Below are positions 1-9,429 of a stretch of 33,858 nucleotides of DNA, piece by piece. Source of the stretch: Thermomucor indicae-seudaticae (taxonomy: Eukaryota > Mucoromycota > Mucoromycetes > Mucorales > Lichtheimiaceae); the NCBI GenBank assembly GCA_000787465.1, contig JSYX01000378.1:1-33858 (forward strand), written 5' to 3'. Position 1 is the first letter of the stretch, and the number at the start of each line of letters is the position of its first letter. The notes beneath the pieces are model-generated. The model saw only the letters and a program-made list of their open reading frames with translations, did no database searches and was not told the DNA's origin. Made by a program: the position numbers and the translations under genes.

Positions 1-53
1 GTAAGTAGAACATACGCAATGGGTATCTGTTTTGACAAATTATGTTGACAAAG

Positions 54-236
54 TGGCGCAAAAAACTTGCTCACCTAGGTGCAAATCTAACTCGTAACGA
101 CGCAAAGAAGGGATCAGAGCGGCGTGAATACTTCCTCAAAATTCAGTATCTTCACGCTTATAATCACACAGTTTCTCACACATGCACATGCTCCCTCTCT
201 TCGTCTCTCATGCAAAGGGAATCGCCAAAAATTTAA
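54..236 (+). CDS. possible 3' exon of an upstream gene (partial)
   Basis: The window opens with GTAAGT, a textbook splice donor, and an AG at 52-53 after TGTTGACAA would close a 53-nt intron, the size seen throughout this locus. The frame that follows is open from 54 to a stop at 234-236 and starts with a basic stretch (WRKKLAHLG). The second half is low-complexity and could be untranslated. I do not recognise a family. It may equally be chance: only the donor at the exact window edge and the intron size support it. Confidence 0.18.
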   Translation, partial: WRKKLAHLGANLTRNDAKKGSERREYFLKIQYLHAYNHTVSHTCTCSLSSSLMQRESPKI

Positions 237-508
237 AGTTGGCTGCAGTATTAGTGAATATTTACATGGGATGGGCTACTGCTCTTTCACCAATTCAGGG
301 TGTCGGGACAGCTTCGGAAGGTCCCTTGTCAATATCTGAGTGCCAATGAAACCATGGAAGGCATTCAAATGCAGAACTCGCACCCATTTGAAAGTTCCTT
401 TTCCGGATGGCCTGGTTGTCTTGTTTGAGTAACGCTTCACATTTGCCTACATTCATCGCCTTTCCTTTCCGTCCTTCTTCTTCCCTTTCTTTTGTTTATT
501 CTTATACA
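237..508. other. spacer and promoter region of the hydrolase gene
   Basis: No coding signal is visible. A long CT-rich tract (about 455-500) lies directly before the ATG at 509, a pattern repeated before several other genes of this window and likely the 5' untranslated region. Confidence 0.45.
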
Positions 509-2405
509 ATGGCTGGGCCGAAACTAAAGAAGTTCCCAAAGTTCATAGGCTCACGGCCATACACGGACATCAAGATCGAAAAGAGTACTGAGAAAACCAG
601 GATATCCTTAGGAGAGAGTCAAGCAGCCTCTCGGAAAAAGGAGCCAACGACAGGTATACCGCCCAGACTATGGGCTCATTTGATACCACCTGTACCTGTT
701 GTCACATCTACCGTATATCGCCACTATGCAAAAGGCAAGTCTGTATATGGATTCGGCACTCCCGTCTTCATTATTGACTGGTACTAAAAGACTTAAGCCT
801 ACAGGGCCACCTGCCAAGTCATGGTCTTTATCTTTCGACTTGGCCGTTGCTATCATGGCTGACTTTTTACGCCGCTCGAGTTCAAAAACAGTCGAAGACC
901 TTCAAGCGTTGTCGACCCAAAAGGGGATGCCCATTCCTTCTGACACACTCCGCCGAAAGGTTTACATTACACAAGATTATCGTGAGAAAGCAGGTTCTAT
1001 ACTCGACAAACTCTTCACTGAGGATAATGAGCGTGTCATTGGATGGGACTGGAGAAGTGACCGTGAGCGAGTCGACTGTCTAAAAAGTGAATGGCTTGAG
1101 AATATAAAGCATTCACAACAGGAAAAACCACGTGGTCGCACGATTCTTTATCTTCATGGAGGAGCCTATTACCTTGGCAGCTTTGGACTTTACCGTCAAT
1201 TATTAGCCAAACTGGCCAAAGTACGTACCAATCAACAGAAAGGAGTTCGTGGGTTAACGCAAGGTTTCCCGCCAAAAAGCTATCAGATGCACGCGTTTTT
1301 GCCATCGATTATAGATTAGCACCTCAACATCCGTTTCCCGCTGCTGTCGAGGACGCTCTGGCAGCCTATTTGTATTTAACTGAGCCTCCAGAAGGCATCG
1401 AGCCTGTGGACCCGTCCAATCTTGTTATCGCAGGAGATTCTGCAGGCGGAGGCTTGACGTTTGCATTGCTTTTGGCCCTTCGTGACGCCAAATTGACCGC
1501 ACCGGCAGGTGCCATGACACTATCTCCTTGGTAAATCACCATTGCAAAATTATATCCATGGAAAACACGAGTTCGCTCACATCCTTGGAAAAGGGTTGAT
1601 CTTACGCATTCATTTCCATCGATTGTTGATAATATTCTGACCGACTATTTGCCCGCAGCTGGATTCAAGCACGCTAATTCGGCCGCGCTAGACTATACCC
1701 TTTTGCCTCGACAACCTATCCATGACGAACCTTGCAACACCGAGATCGATGATGATGATATGGAGAGGATTCAGTTTTATGCGCCAAACAAGGCTCTCAA
1801 GCATCCCTTTGTCAGCCCTGTATTTGACAAGAAAAGGCTCAGAGGTCTCCCGGCCCTTCTCGTGGTAAGCTTTTCTTTTTTAACTTATCCAATCCATTGA
1901 GAAGAGGACCGCTCAACACTTTTTTCCTATTCCGTATCACAAGCAAACGGGAACAGCAGAGCGATTGCATGATGAGGCTGTCTACACTGCACTGCAAGCG
2001 AGTAACCAATTCAAGGATGATGCTGTCACCGAATACCCTGCGACTTCTGTGCGATTAGAACTTTATATAGACCAACCCCATGTTTTTCAACTCATCCTCC
2101 CGACGCGTTCCGCGACACGCTCGCTAAAGAATCTCGCCAAGTTTGTGCGAGATGTGACCACTGACAACAATGGTGAACGACAAGAGTCTTCCGGATTGAT
2201 TGTCAACACCATATCGCCCAAGGGCAACGTGTCAGACACAACACAAGAACTACTTCAAAGCTTTGCCGATGGCAAGCGCTGGACTGAGTGGCAAGAGCGA
2301 CTGGCATGTAATAGCTTGAAGAAACGTTGGGATGCCGTGACAGATGCGGTTGCCAAACTTGACTTGGGATCAACAACAGAGACTGATATCAACAGAATCT
2401 TGTAA
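509..2405 (+). CDS. alpha/beta hydrolase, HSL (abhydrolase_3) family
   Basis: Exons 509-742, 798-1220, 1280-1530, 1594-1864 and 1944-2405 join in phase to 546 residues. The HSL-family oxyanion motif HGGAYYLGS starts at about residue 198. The nucleophile Ser273 sits in GDSAGG, and His439 lies in a DQPHVF context that fits the catalytic histidine. An SPWVDLTHS block, typical of fungal members, is rebuilt exactly across the third intron. The acid position after the central sheet reads AERLHDE, so Glu399 stands where many relatives have Asp. The family hydrolyses carboxyl esters (short-chain, steryl acetate or lipid esters); the substrate cannot be told from sequence. The N-terminal ~60 residues are basic and probably disordered, with a hydrophobic patch ([10 protein letters not shown]) further in. 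No signal peptide is evident, so a cytosolic or ER-surface location is likely. Confidence 0.88.
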
Positions 2406-2568
2406 TTGTTATCATGCATAAAACCTTGGAAACCATTGGAATTTCTTGTTGTCGATCTTGACTGGGTGTAACCTCAGGGAAAAAGGATCGTCGTCGTTGT
2501 CGGGTATTCGACGAGCCTTTTCCATAAAAGTTCAAGTCAACCTTGTCCTTTTTTCTTTCCCCTTGACT

Positions 2569-5257
2569 ATGGGCTCATCATCAACCAGTGTAGTCTATTC
2601 GAATTTAATACATCTAGGAGTGTGTCTCACCTTTTTCGTTGTCTTTCTGGCGGGCATTGGACGTTTCATTGCAGGTAATGTGCAGGAGTTGGTTCTCTAA
2701 ATCACGGCACACCCAACTTACGCAATAAGCGATGTCCCCAGATCCCAAAGACCGAAGCAGGTGTCAGTCCGCACTGAATGACGGTTGGTGGCAAGATACC
2801 GATACATTTACAAAATGGCAGCCGAGTGGCTGTATGATGCACCAATACAAGCCTGCCGAGATATCTGCGTGCCTGAGCCATTCTCGCATATTGTACGTAG
2901 GCGACTCGATAGCGCGCGAGCAATTCTTTTCATTTGCACGTATTATGCGAAAAGATGTCGAAACCGATGGACCTCGTCATGTGGATCGTAAATACGAATT
3001 TAGCGACGACGACCAACAACAACTGACGCTGGAGTTTTGGTGGGATCCTTACCTCAACTCGTCACGTACTATCGACATGCTCAAGACCAATGAACCAAGT
3101 ATACGTCCCAGCTTGCTTGTGATTGGAAGTGGCGTGTGGTATATGCGATATAGAGGAGACGCGTACCTGGAGGAATGGCGGGATGCCATGGATCGTGTGT
3201 TTGATGCTGTGCAACGATCCAGTCGCGTCGCGGATGTTGTACTTTTATCGCCTGTCGAGATGCCAGAGTTTGATCTGTTATCAGAAGAGCGAGCTCGTAC
3301 CATGTCGCTTGACAAGGTGAACGCCATGAATGCATATCTCAAGAGCAATGCAGCCTCGATCAATGCCCTCACGCCATTTGCCGTACCTTTTGCTTGGAAT
3401 CTGATGGCTAGCAGCACTGAGAATCTGACAGAGGATGGGCTTCACTTTGAGACACCGGTCACAACCACGCAGGTGCAGTTGGCCTTGAACTATCGCTGCA
3501 ATGACCATCTCCCAAAGCACTTCCCTATGGATAGCACTTGCTGTTTTCACTATCCTGTGCCTAAGTGGTACCAATCGATTTTCTTTTTATTCTTTTTAGC
3601 TGCTGTTCCTGCGGGCCTGTATATGTCTGGATCGCGTAAGTAAATGATCTATACCTTTCAACAGTTCTGTATAGGCGCACTAACTAGGTACTTGACAGAA
3701 CAACCGCTTCTCAATGGGCTCCGCAGACTAATACCCGCAGAATCGACTCTAAACGCATTATTTATCTTTGGTCTGGGCGTAGTATACATGTTCTTTGGGG
3801 ACCGCACTCAGATCTTTGCCAAGGCGCAAAAGTACTTTGACCCTCTTGTATTCACTGCGCTCTTTGTGGGTTCTATGGTAGCAGGCATAGTTACCATGAA
3901 GACCAAGACGGACGGCGATCTTGGATTCCTTAACCGCGACCAAACGGATGAATGGAAAGGATGGATGCAAATCGTTATCTTAATTTATCACTTTATGGGC
4001 GCGTCCTCGATTTCGGGCATCTACAATCCGATACGCGTTTTGGTCGCGGCCTACTTGTTCCAGACAGGCTACGGCCACTTTTTCTTCTTTTACAAAAAGG
4101 GCGACTTCAGTCTTGGTCGAGTTCTGAACGTGCTGGTGCGCCTGAATCTCCTGACGTTTGTGCTGCAGTATGTCATGGACACGAACTATTTAAGCTACTA
4201 TTTCACGCCACTTGTCTCGTTTTGGTTCGGCGTCATATGGATCACGATGTACATTGGTCACCAATCCAACAAAACTATGCCGCCGTGGTTTATGCTATGC
4301 AAAATCGGTATAGCGGCAGTAGTAACGACGATGATCATCCATGTTCCGGGGCTCTTGGAACGAATGTTTGCGTTGCTGGAAAGAACTTGTAACATCCACT
4401 GGGACGCGGCCGAATGGCGGTTTCGTCTAGGTCTGGACGCGTGGATTGTCTATGTGGGTATGCTCTGTGCCTATGGCGCCATTAAGTTTTCCGAGCACCG
4501 TCTGCAAGAGCATCCGTCGTGGTCCACGGCAAAGAAGGCTGCGGTGATCGGATCCGTCGTGGCCATGATCGGATACTTTTACTTTGAGCTTTCATGCTCT
4601 TCCAAGATCGTCTATAACCGTTATCACCCATACATTTCATGGATACCCATCTTTGCGTTCATCACGCTTCGGAATGCTACTGTTCGTTTGCGCAACACGT
4701 CGTCCAAGTTCTTTATCTTCTTCGGTCGCATCTCACTCGAAACGTTTATCGGTCAATTTCACATGTGGCTGGCCGGTGACACGAAGGGTTTACTGGTGGT
4801 CGTTACCCATCCACGGGCTGCGCACGGTCTAGGCTGGTGGTTCAACTTTGCAGTATCCAGTGTCTTATTCGTCTTTGTCTGCTACTACCTCAGTCAAGCT
4901 ACTGGTCAGCTTACAAAGTGGATTTGTTCGGGAGTGTTGTCTGCGCCTGCTTCTGCTGCCAGTAGCCATGGCAGATCAGGACATCAAGAATACCAAGCAG
5001 TTCCATTACTACCGACAAATTCGCAACAAACCCGACAAGAAACCGGTCATCAGACAGCAAAGTCTGATGCATTTGCAGACCCTCCAACGGCCGTTCAGGG
5101 AGACATTGTGGAGCAACAAGAAGAAGACATGGAATCAGGTCCTCCGGCCAGTCGGTTATCCGCTGCAGACAAGTTTAAGAACTTTTGTAACGATGCTCGC
5201 GTCAAAGTCTGTTTCTTTATAATCATTGTGGCGATTGTAAACAATTTCTGTAATTAG
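2569..5257 (+). CDS. Cas1p/CASD1-like polysaccharide O-acetyltransferase
   Basis: Exons 2569-2674, 2730-3635 and 3699-5257 give 856 residues (the second acceptor could also be 2741 or 2750 in the same phase). Residues 12-33 form a signal anchor. Next comes a lumenal SGNH/PC-esterase-like domain with GDSIAR (Ser95) and DGLHF (Asp271, His274). The third exon encodes a multi-span Cas1 acyltransferase domain (for example LNALFIFGLGVVYMFFGDRT). This is the layout of Cryptococcus Cas1p, which O-acetylates capsular glucuronoxylomannan, and of animal CASD1, which 9-O-acetylates sialic acid in the Golgi. Here the likely target is a cell-wall or secreted glycan. A TAA at 3641-3643 splits the reading frame, but it lies inside the GTAAGT...CTAAC...CAG intron 3636-3698. 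The C-terminus carries a ~90-residue polar tail and one further hydrophobic helix. Confidence 0.9.
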
Positions 5258-6368
5258 AACATTCCCCCCTCCCTGTACTCTCTCTCTTCATATCCCTTTC
5301 ATAAGCATTTAGTATACATCTTATTCGCGTAAATACCATTTCATCAAAACCGAGCGTGAGCCGCTGGATTCTACGCACTTGGGTCCATCTGTCAAACTTC
5401 AACAGTGCGTCATGTAACTTAATACTAATGAGAACAGATGCAGCGTTTTGCTTAATGTAAAGACGGATTCAAAATATCTGTTTGCCACCCGACTTGCGAT
5501 GACAGGCCAAACTTGATAGCTGGCTCTACGTATTTTGGATTATGATCGATAATATCCTTCTACATACCGCAATTTAATGGATTAAAACGATTAGAGACCA
5601 TTTTAGTGCCGTTATTTTTTTGCACAATGATACTGAGCTTGCCTTGTATGACAAGAACCCGATATTGAAACCGACACGGTATTATACATACCCGTGATAA
5701 TTTCTATGACGCCATGGAACATGGCGAAATAAGCGAGACTCAGATACTAGATGAATGTTGAGCTTACGCTCGTTCGATGGACGACGTATTATGTGGCCCC
5801 CGGCACGCTTACTAGTTAACAGCTCACATGGATTCTTGGGTGAGTGGCGAACCTTTTCATCTGCAGGTAATGAAATCCTAATACGCATATATATAGGGGC
5901 TGCCTCAGTCATGATTGAAAATGTTCATACTTCTCTTTCTCTCTCTCCTCATTCTCGTTTTACCTATTCATGGAATTTGCTATTAAGCCTTTAAATTTAC
6001 AAGGCGGGCAATGGTAAGTTATTCCCTGACATTCGAATTAGCGCGTCTTTGGTAACCGTTATCAATCAACAGTAGCTGGTGTGGCAAATACGGGCATCAG
6101 CAACCCCACTGTCCACTCTTAAAGTGAAAGCTCCTTGACGTTCATTTCGTACCAAACAACAATAAGGGTCTCCATACACAATCTATGTACATATGCGTCA
6201 TTCTTTTTCGTATAACTTATTCCCGATTTGCGCTTCCAGTATGTCTTCAATTGCTTTATTATTTGCTTCTTATTGCCAGTGACAAATAACCCATAATAAT
6301 AAGCAAGAAGGGCCAGAATCTGATTCCTGTCTGTGCACCAATTTTCCTTCTCTTTCTTTCTATTCAAT
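5258..6368. other. intergenic region, no gene seen
   Basis: About 1.1 kb without a supported gene. Only short, overlapping ORFs on both strands with no recognisable domain are present. CT-rich tracts occur near 5280 and 5935-5955. The final part (to 6368) is the likely promoter and leader of the next small gene. Confidence 0.5.
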
Positions 6369-6773
6369 ATGAATGATAGTGGCATGGACCAAGATGAATG
6401 GACGCTTGAGGTAGGCGGACGACCGTCTCGGCGAAGACGCCATTTGCCCATGGCCGTTAGTAGCATTCCAAGAAAAGATCACGAATCGCGTCCTCGCGTA
6501 CCATTACTTCCAATGAAGCCAGGGCTTCGACAGCGAAGGAAACAGCACGACGCAAAACAACAACGGCAACCAAATACCGCTCCTCCTTTGTATTATTCTT
6601 ATAGCGAAGAAGAAAACCGAATGCGAAAAACATGGCGTTGGCTATTTTGGCTGGCATGCGGAGGATGGATGGTCTTTCTAGGATATCGTATTGTGGTATG
6701 TCTATGGTCAGGAGACTGTGATCGACTCAGTCTCGTCCATTTCATGACGTCCTCTTCTTCTCCACGACCGTAA
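6369..6773 (+). CDS. small basic protein with one membrane span (hypothetical)
   Basis: I do not recognise this protein. As a single exon it has 134 residues: an acidic start, a long Arg/Pro-rich basic region (RRRRHLP and further Arg clusters), then a Trp-rich hydrophobic helix (about residues 79-105, WRWLFWLACGGWMVFLGYR). With no leading signal peptide it would be a tail-anchored or type II membrane protein with a basic cytosolic face. A spliced alternative exists. GTATGT at 6696 and TTGTCAG ending at 6801 are in phase 0, and would replace the Ser-rich end by a 55-residue helical tail ending at 6969 (164 residues in total). That intron would be 106 nt, longer than others here, so I keep the single-exon form as the main model. 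Confidence 0.5.
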   Translation: MNDSGMDQDEWTLEVGGRPSRRRRHLPMAVSSIPRKDHESRPRVPLLPMKPGLRQRRKQHDAKQQRQPNTAPPLYYSYSEEENRMRKTWRWLFWLACGGWMVFLGYRIVVCLWSGDCDRLSLVHFMTSSSSPRP

Positions 6774-7143
6774 TTTGTATCCATGTACCATATATTGTCA
6801 GATAAAAGAATTGCATGCATATGAAAGAGCTGCTGCATTGGTGTGCAATGCGTTACAGCAGAAAAAGAAGCGCCTGTTTTCGATCAATCTCTTCAGCTGC
6901 TGGTTGGCAGATCGTGCTAAACTTACGATCATCGGGATTAACCTTTTCGTACATATACACGTCAGCTGATGCGTGAAATGTCATAAAGAAACCGCAACCA
7001 GGGCCATTTTCCCAAGCCTTTTAAACCGATTCGGCGGCTAGGCTATAAAATTTGTTCTTGCTTTACAGCGCATCTGCCCCCCCCCTTTTCTCTCTCTTTT
7101 CCCTCTTTCATCGCATCGTATATGCTGTTGATCCACGTATACA
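6774..7143. promoter_or_regulatory. spacer with TATA box before the WWE-like gene
   Basis: TATAAAA lies at 7044-7050, 94 bp upstream of the ATG at 7144. It is followed by a C-run and CT-rich leader (7077-7110). Positions 6802-6969 may instead be an alternative last exon of the preceding gene. Confidence 0.5.
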
Positions 7144-7801
7144 ATGACATACGATCGACAGGACGAGCAGTATCCGTTTCCACACCGTAACAATTACCCT
7201 CCTGCTTCGTCTTCTGACGCGCCCTTACCGAGCATGACGATACCAGGAACTGATATGGGCATGGCAGGAGGAGGATGGGATGCGACAAGTATGCTTGGGT
7301 TCCCGTCGCCATCACCAATGGCCGCGCAAGCACCCGCACCACCTATATCATCATCACCCTCATCCATGATACCACCAGCAGCAGCAGCAGCAGCACCGGG
7401 TAATCTTACGACCGAATCTTCTTCTTCATCGATAACCGCCACCGAAACAACAAAGGAGTATCATCCGGAATGGGGCGTCATGAGAGAGCAAGAATTTCAT
7501 CCACTCACGCTTAAACATCAACGTGATCTCGAAAACCTTTATCAATCGGGGACTTCCATGTCTGATTTTTATTTCTGGCAAGCGAATCTAGGCGGTTACT
7601 GCATGGCTGACATGACTCAAAGTATGGGAGGAAGGGGCAGAGAGGAAAAAAAAGGAGAGAATATTCCAAAAACTGATTGACGTTTCCATTCTACGTACAG
7701 ATATGGTCGTGTCTTCCGAAGGCGTTTTCCCCCTTGTGCGACGTATGGTCGAGGGAGCACCGCATCCTGGCAGAAGAAAAAAGAAACGAGGCATGGGCTG
7801 A
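7144..7801 (+). CDS. small protein with disordered N-terminus and WWE-like domain
   Basis: Exons 7144-7621 and 7701-7801 (79-nt phase 1 intron, GTATGG...TACAG) give 192 residues. Residues 1-100 are Pro/Ser/Ala/Met-rich, with a poly-Ala run, and are probably disordered. Residues ~106-185 show a WWE-like order of features: a Trp (EWGVMR), then FHPL, a helix with LENLYQSG, an aromatic patch (DFYFW), then ADMTQN and a terminal PLVRRM. WWE domains bind ADP-ribose or mediate contacts in ubiquitin and PARP proteins, and related modules occur in lipid-hydrolysing DDHD proteins. The family match is by eye and the second Trp is not obvious. The C-terminus is basic (GRRKKKRGMG) and could be a nuclear signal. 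No enzyme domain accompanies the module. Confidence 0.55.
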
Positions 7802-9429
7802 TACCCTTATCTTTCTCTCTGTCTATTGTTATTAGTCTTATGCTGTTCTTCTTCTTTCCGAATTACTGCTCTGTTGTGTATATAACTGCTGTTAATGCCT
7901 TTAAGTTCTAAAGTCTTAAATACTCGCTTACAAAGCAAGGTGAACATGAAGCCTTATAGTGATCCAAGCAGGGTATGCCAAGTAAAGGGGAACGGGAGAG
8001 AGTAAAGTGGTCGGAAGCATTATATGATTGCAATAAAAACCATGCGGACGGGTTATTCGAGTGCAACGCGGGGTGAATTCACTTAAAGGATTTGGCGTTT
8101 GGACCAAATAAAACTCAGGACCGACAACGACATCCAAGCGCGCTATGTAATTACCGTTATGTTTAATGGATGAGGATATTCATGATAATGATTACTTCCT
8201 TTTTTGCGATTTAAACTCTGATTACATTTAATTAATTTTATATGCAAAGACGGTAACTGACATAGCGGCCAGCCGTTTCGCTATCGCGCAAAATTTTCAC
8301 GACCTAGTACCAGTCATTTACTTAGCATTCTCGACAGAAAAGGATGTCCATAGGCGCAAGTTACCTGACCGCGCTTGAGACCGTAATATCTGGCTACTGG
8401 ATCCGAATGCTGTATGCGGGGCAATTGTGTTTCTTTCAGCCGGCTAATGACAATCGGGAGTGCGTAAGTCACGCAGCATTATCTATGCGAATTACAGGAG
8501 TGTTTGATCCTTACTATCGCTTTAAAAGCGCTGCCTTTTCTTCTGCTGTCAAGACTTCGTGTCTTGGAACAAGAACGTGATGGGTAATGTTGACGAGTAA
8601 TTCGTTCTCCTGGAAAGATTCCAGAGTATGCCGAGATGGCAATGATTGGATGACCTAACAAACATTCCGGGTCAACGAATTACTGCATGCTAACAATCAA
8701 CGCCGTTCGGTAATCACCTTGCTTGCGGACGATGTTAAAGTCTGTTGATAAATACAGATACCCTTTGGGATTTGTTGTTGCGCCATACGTTCAACGTAAC
8801 TACGTATATATATATATATATTTCACGATAGCGCGCGCTAAGTCCCCGTTTCTTCTTTTTGTCCGCGCGCAATGATCGACAACTTACACTCGTAATGGCT
8901 TTACGCCAACTGACTTGTCTTTGGGAAAGAAGACCAGCAATTGATCAGTCGGATCGTCCTTCTTTTGCACGACAAAAGTTAAATGATCGCGGCTGGCATG
9001 ACCAACTGAATCAGTCTCGCTTGCTGAAAGGCTGGCAGCTACAGAGCAAGAAAGACTCACTCTACTTCTCCTGACGGCGCAAATTGTCGTCTAAATGTTT
9101 CCAGTTCCATGTCCAAATCCGCTTGCGACACCAAATATCCCTTTACGATCAATCGTTATTTGACGTTCTTTTCTTTAACTTGGTCTTTGCCAGCAAACAA
9201 TTGTTACCCGATCGTGGACCATCTCATGTGCTGTTCTGTATACTCGCCACAAACGGGTCACCTCACCACTGCTGCTGCCGGAATCCATTTGGTATCGTTG
9301 GTATTATTTTCTTCTCTTCCAACAGGAAGTGGACAGAAACTGGAACAAAAAGTTTGTGACCGTCGCCGATGGTCGGACTGGTGTTGGTCCAAATGGAAAA
9401 CCTTCCGGAGGAAGGACACCCAACAACAC
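7802..9429. other. long intergenic region before the PIG-O gene
   Basis: About 1.6 kb with no supported gene. A (TA)n run lies at 8805-8820, followed by a GCGCGCGC block near 8831-8838. The last 321 nt (from an ATG at 9109) are open in the PIG-O frame, but the predicted residues do not resemble a PIG-O N-terminus, so I treat them as leader sequence. Confidence 0.5.
8805..8821. repeat. (TA)n microsatellite
   Basis: Eight or so uninterrupted TA units directly upstream of an alternating GCGCGCGC block; a likely DNA-unwinding or Z-DNA prone spot in the intergenic region. Confidence 0.85.

Noticed and set aside
3641..3643. In-frame TAA that seems to split the Cas1-like gene into two genes or a pseudogene
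   Set aside because: The stop lies inside a 63-nt intron with GTAAGT, a CTAAC branch site and CAG; the joined frame continues the family sequence.
7588..7794. Minus-strand ORF over the WWE-like gene intron and second exon
   Set aside because: The sense model has a proper GT...CAG intron in phase and a domain-like protein; the antisense frame has none.
8344..8580. 78-residue ORF in the long spacer before the PIG-O gene
   Set aside because: No membrane, signal or domain character, no gene-like leader, and an overlapping minus-strand ORF of similar length.
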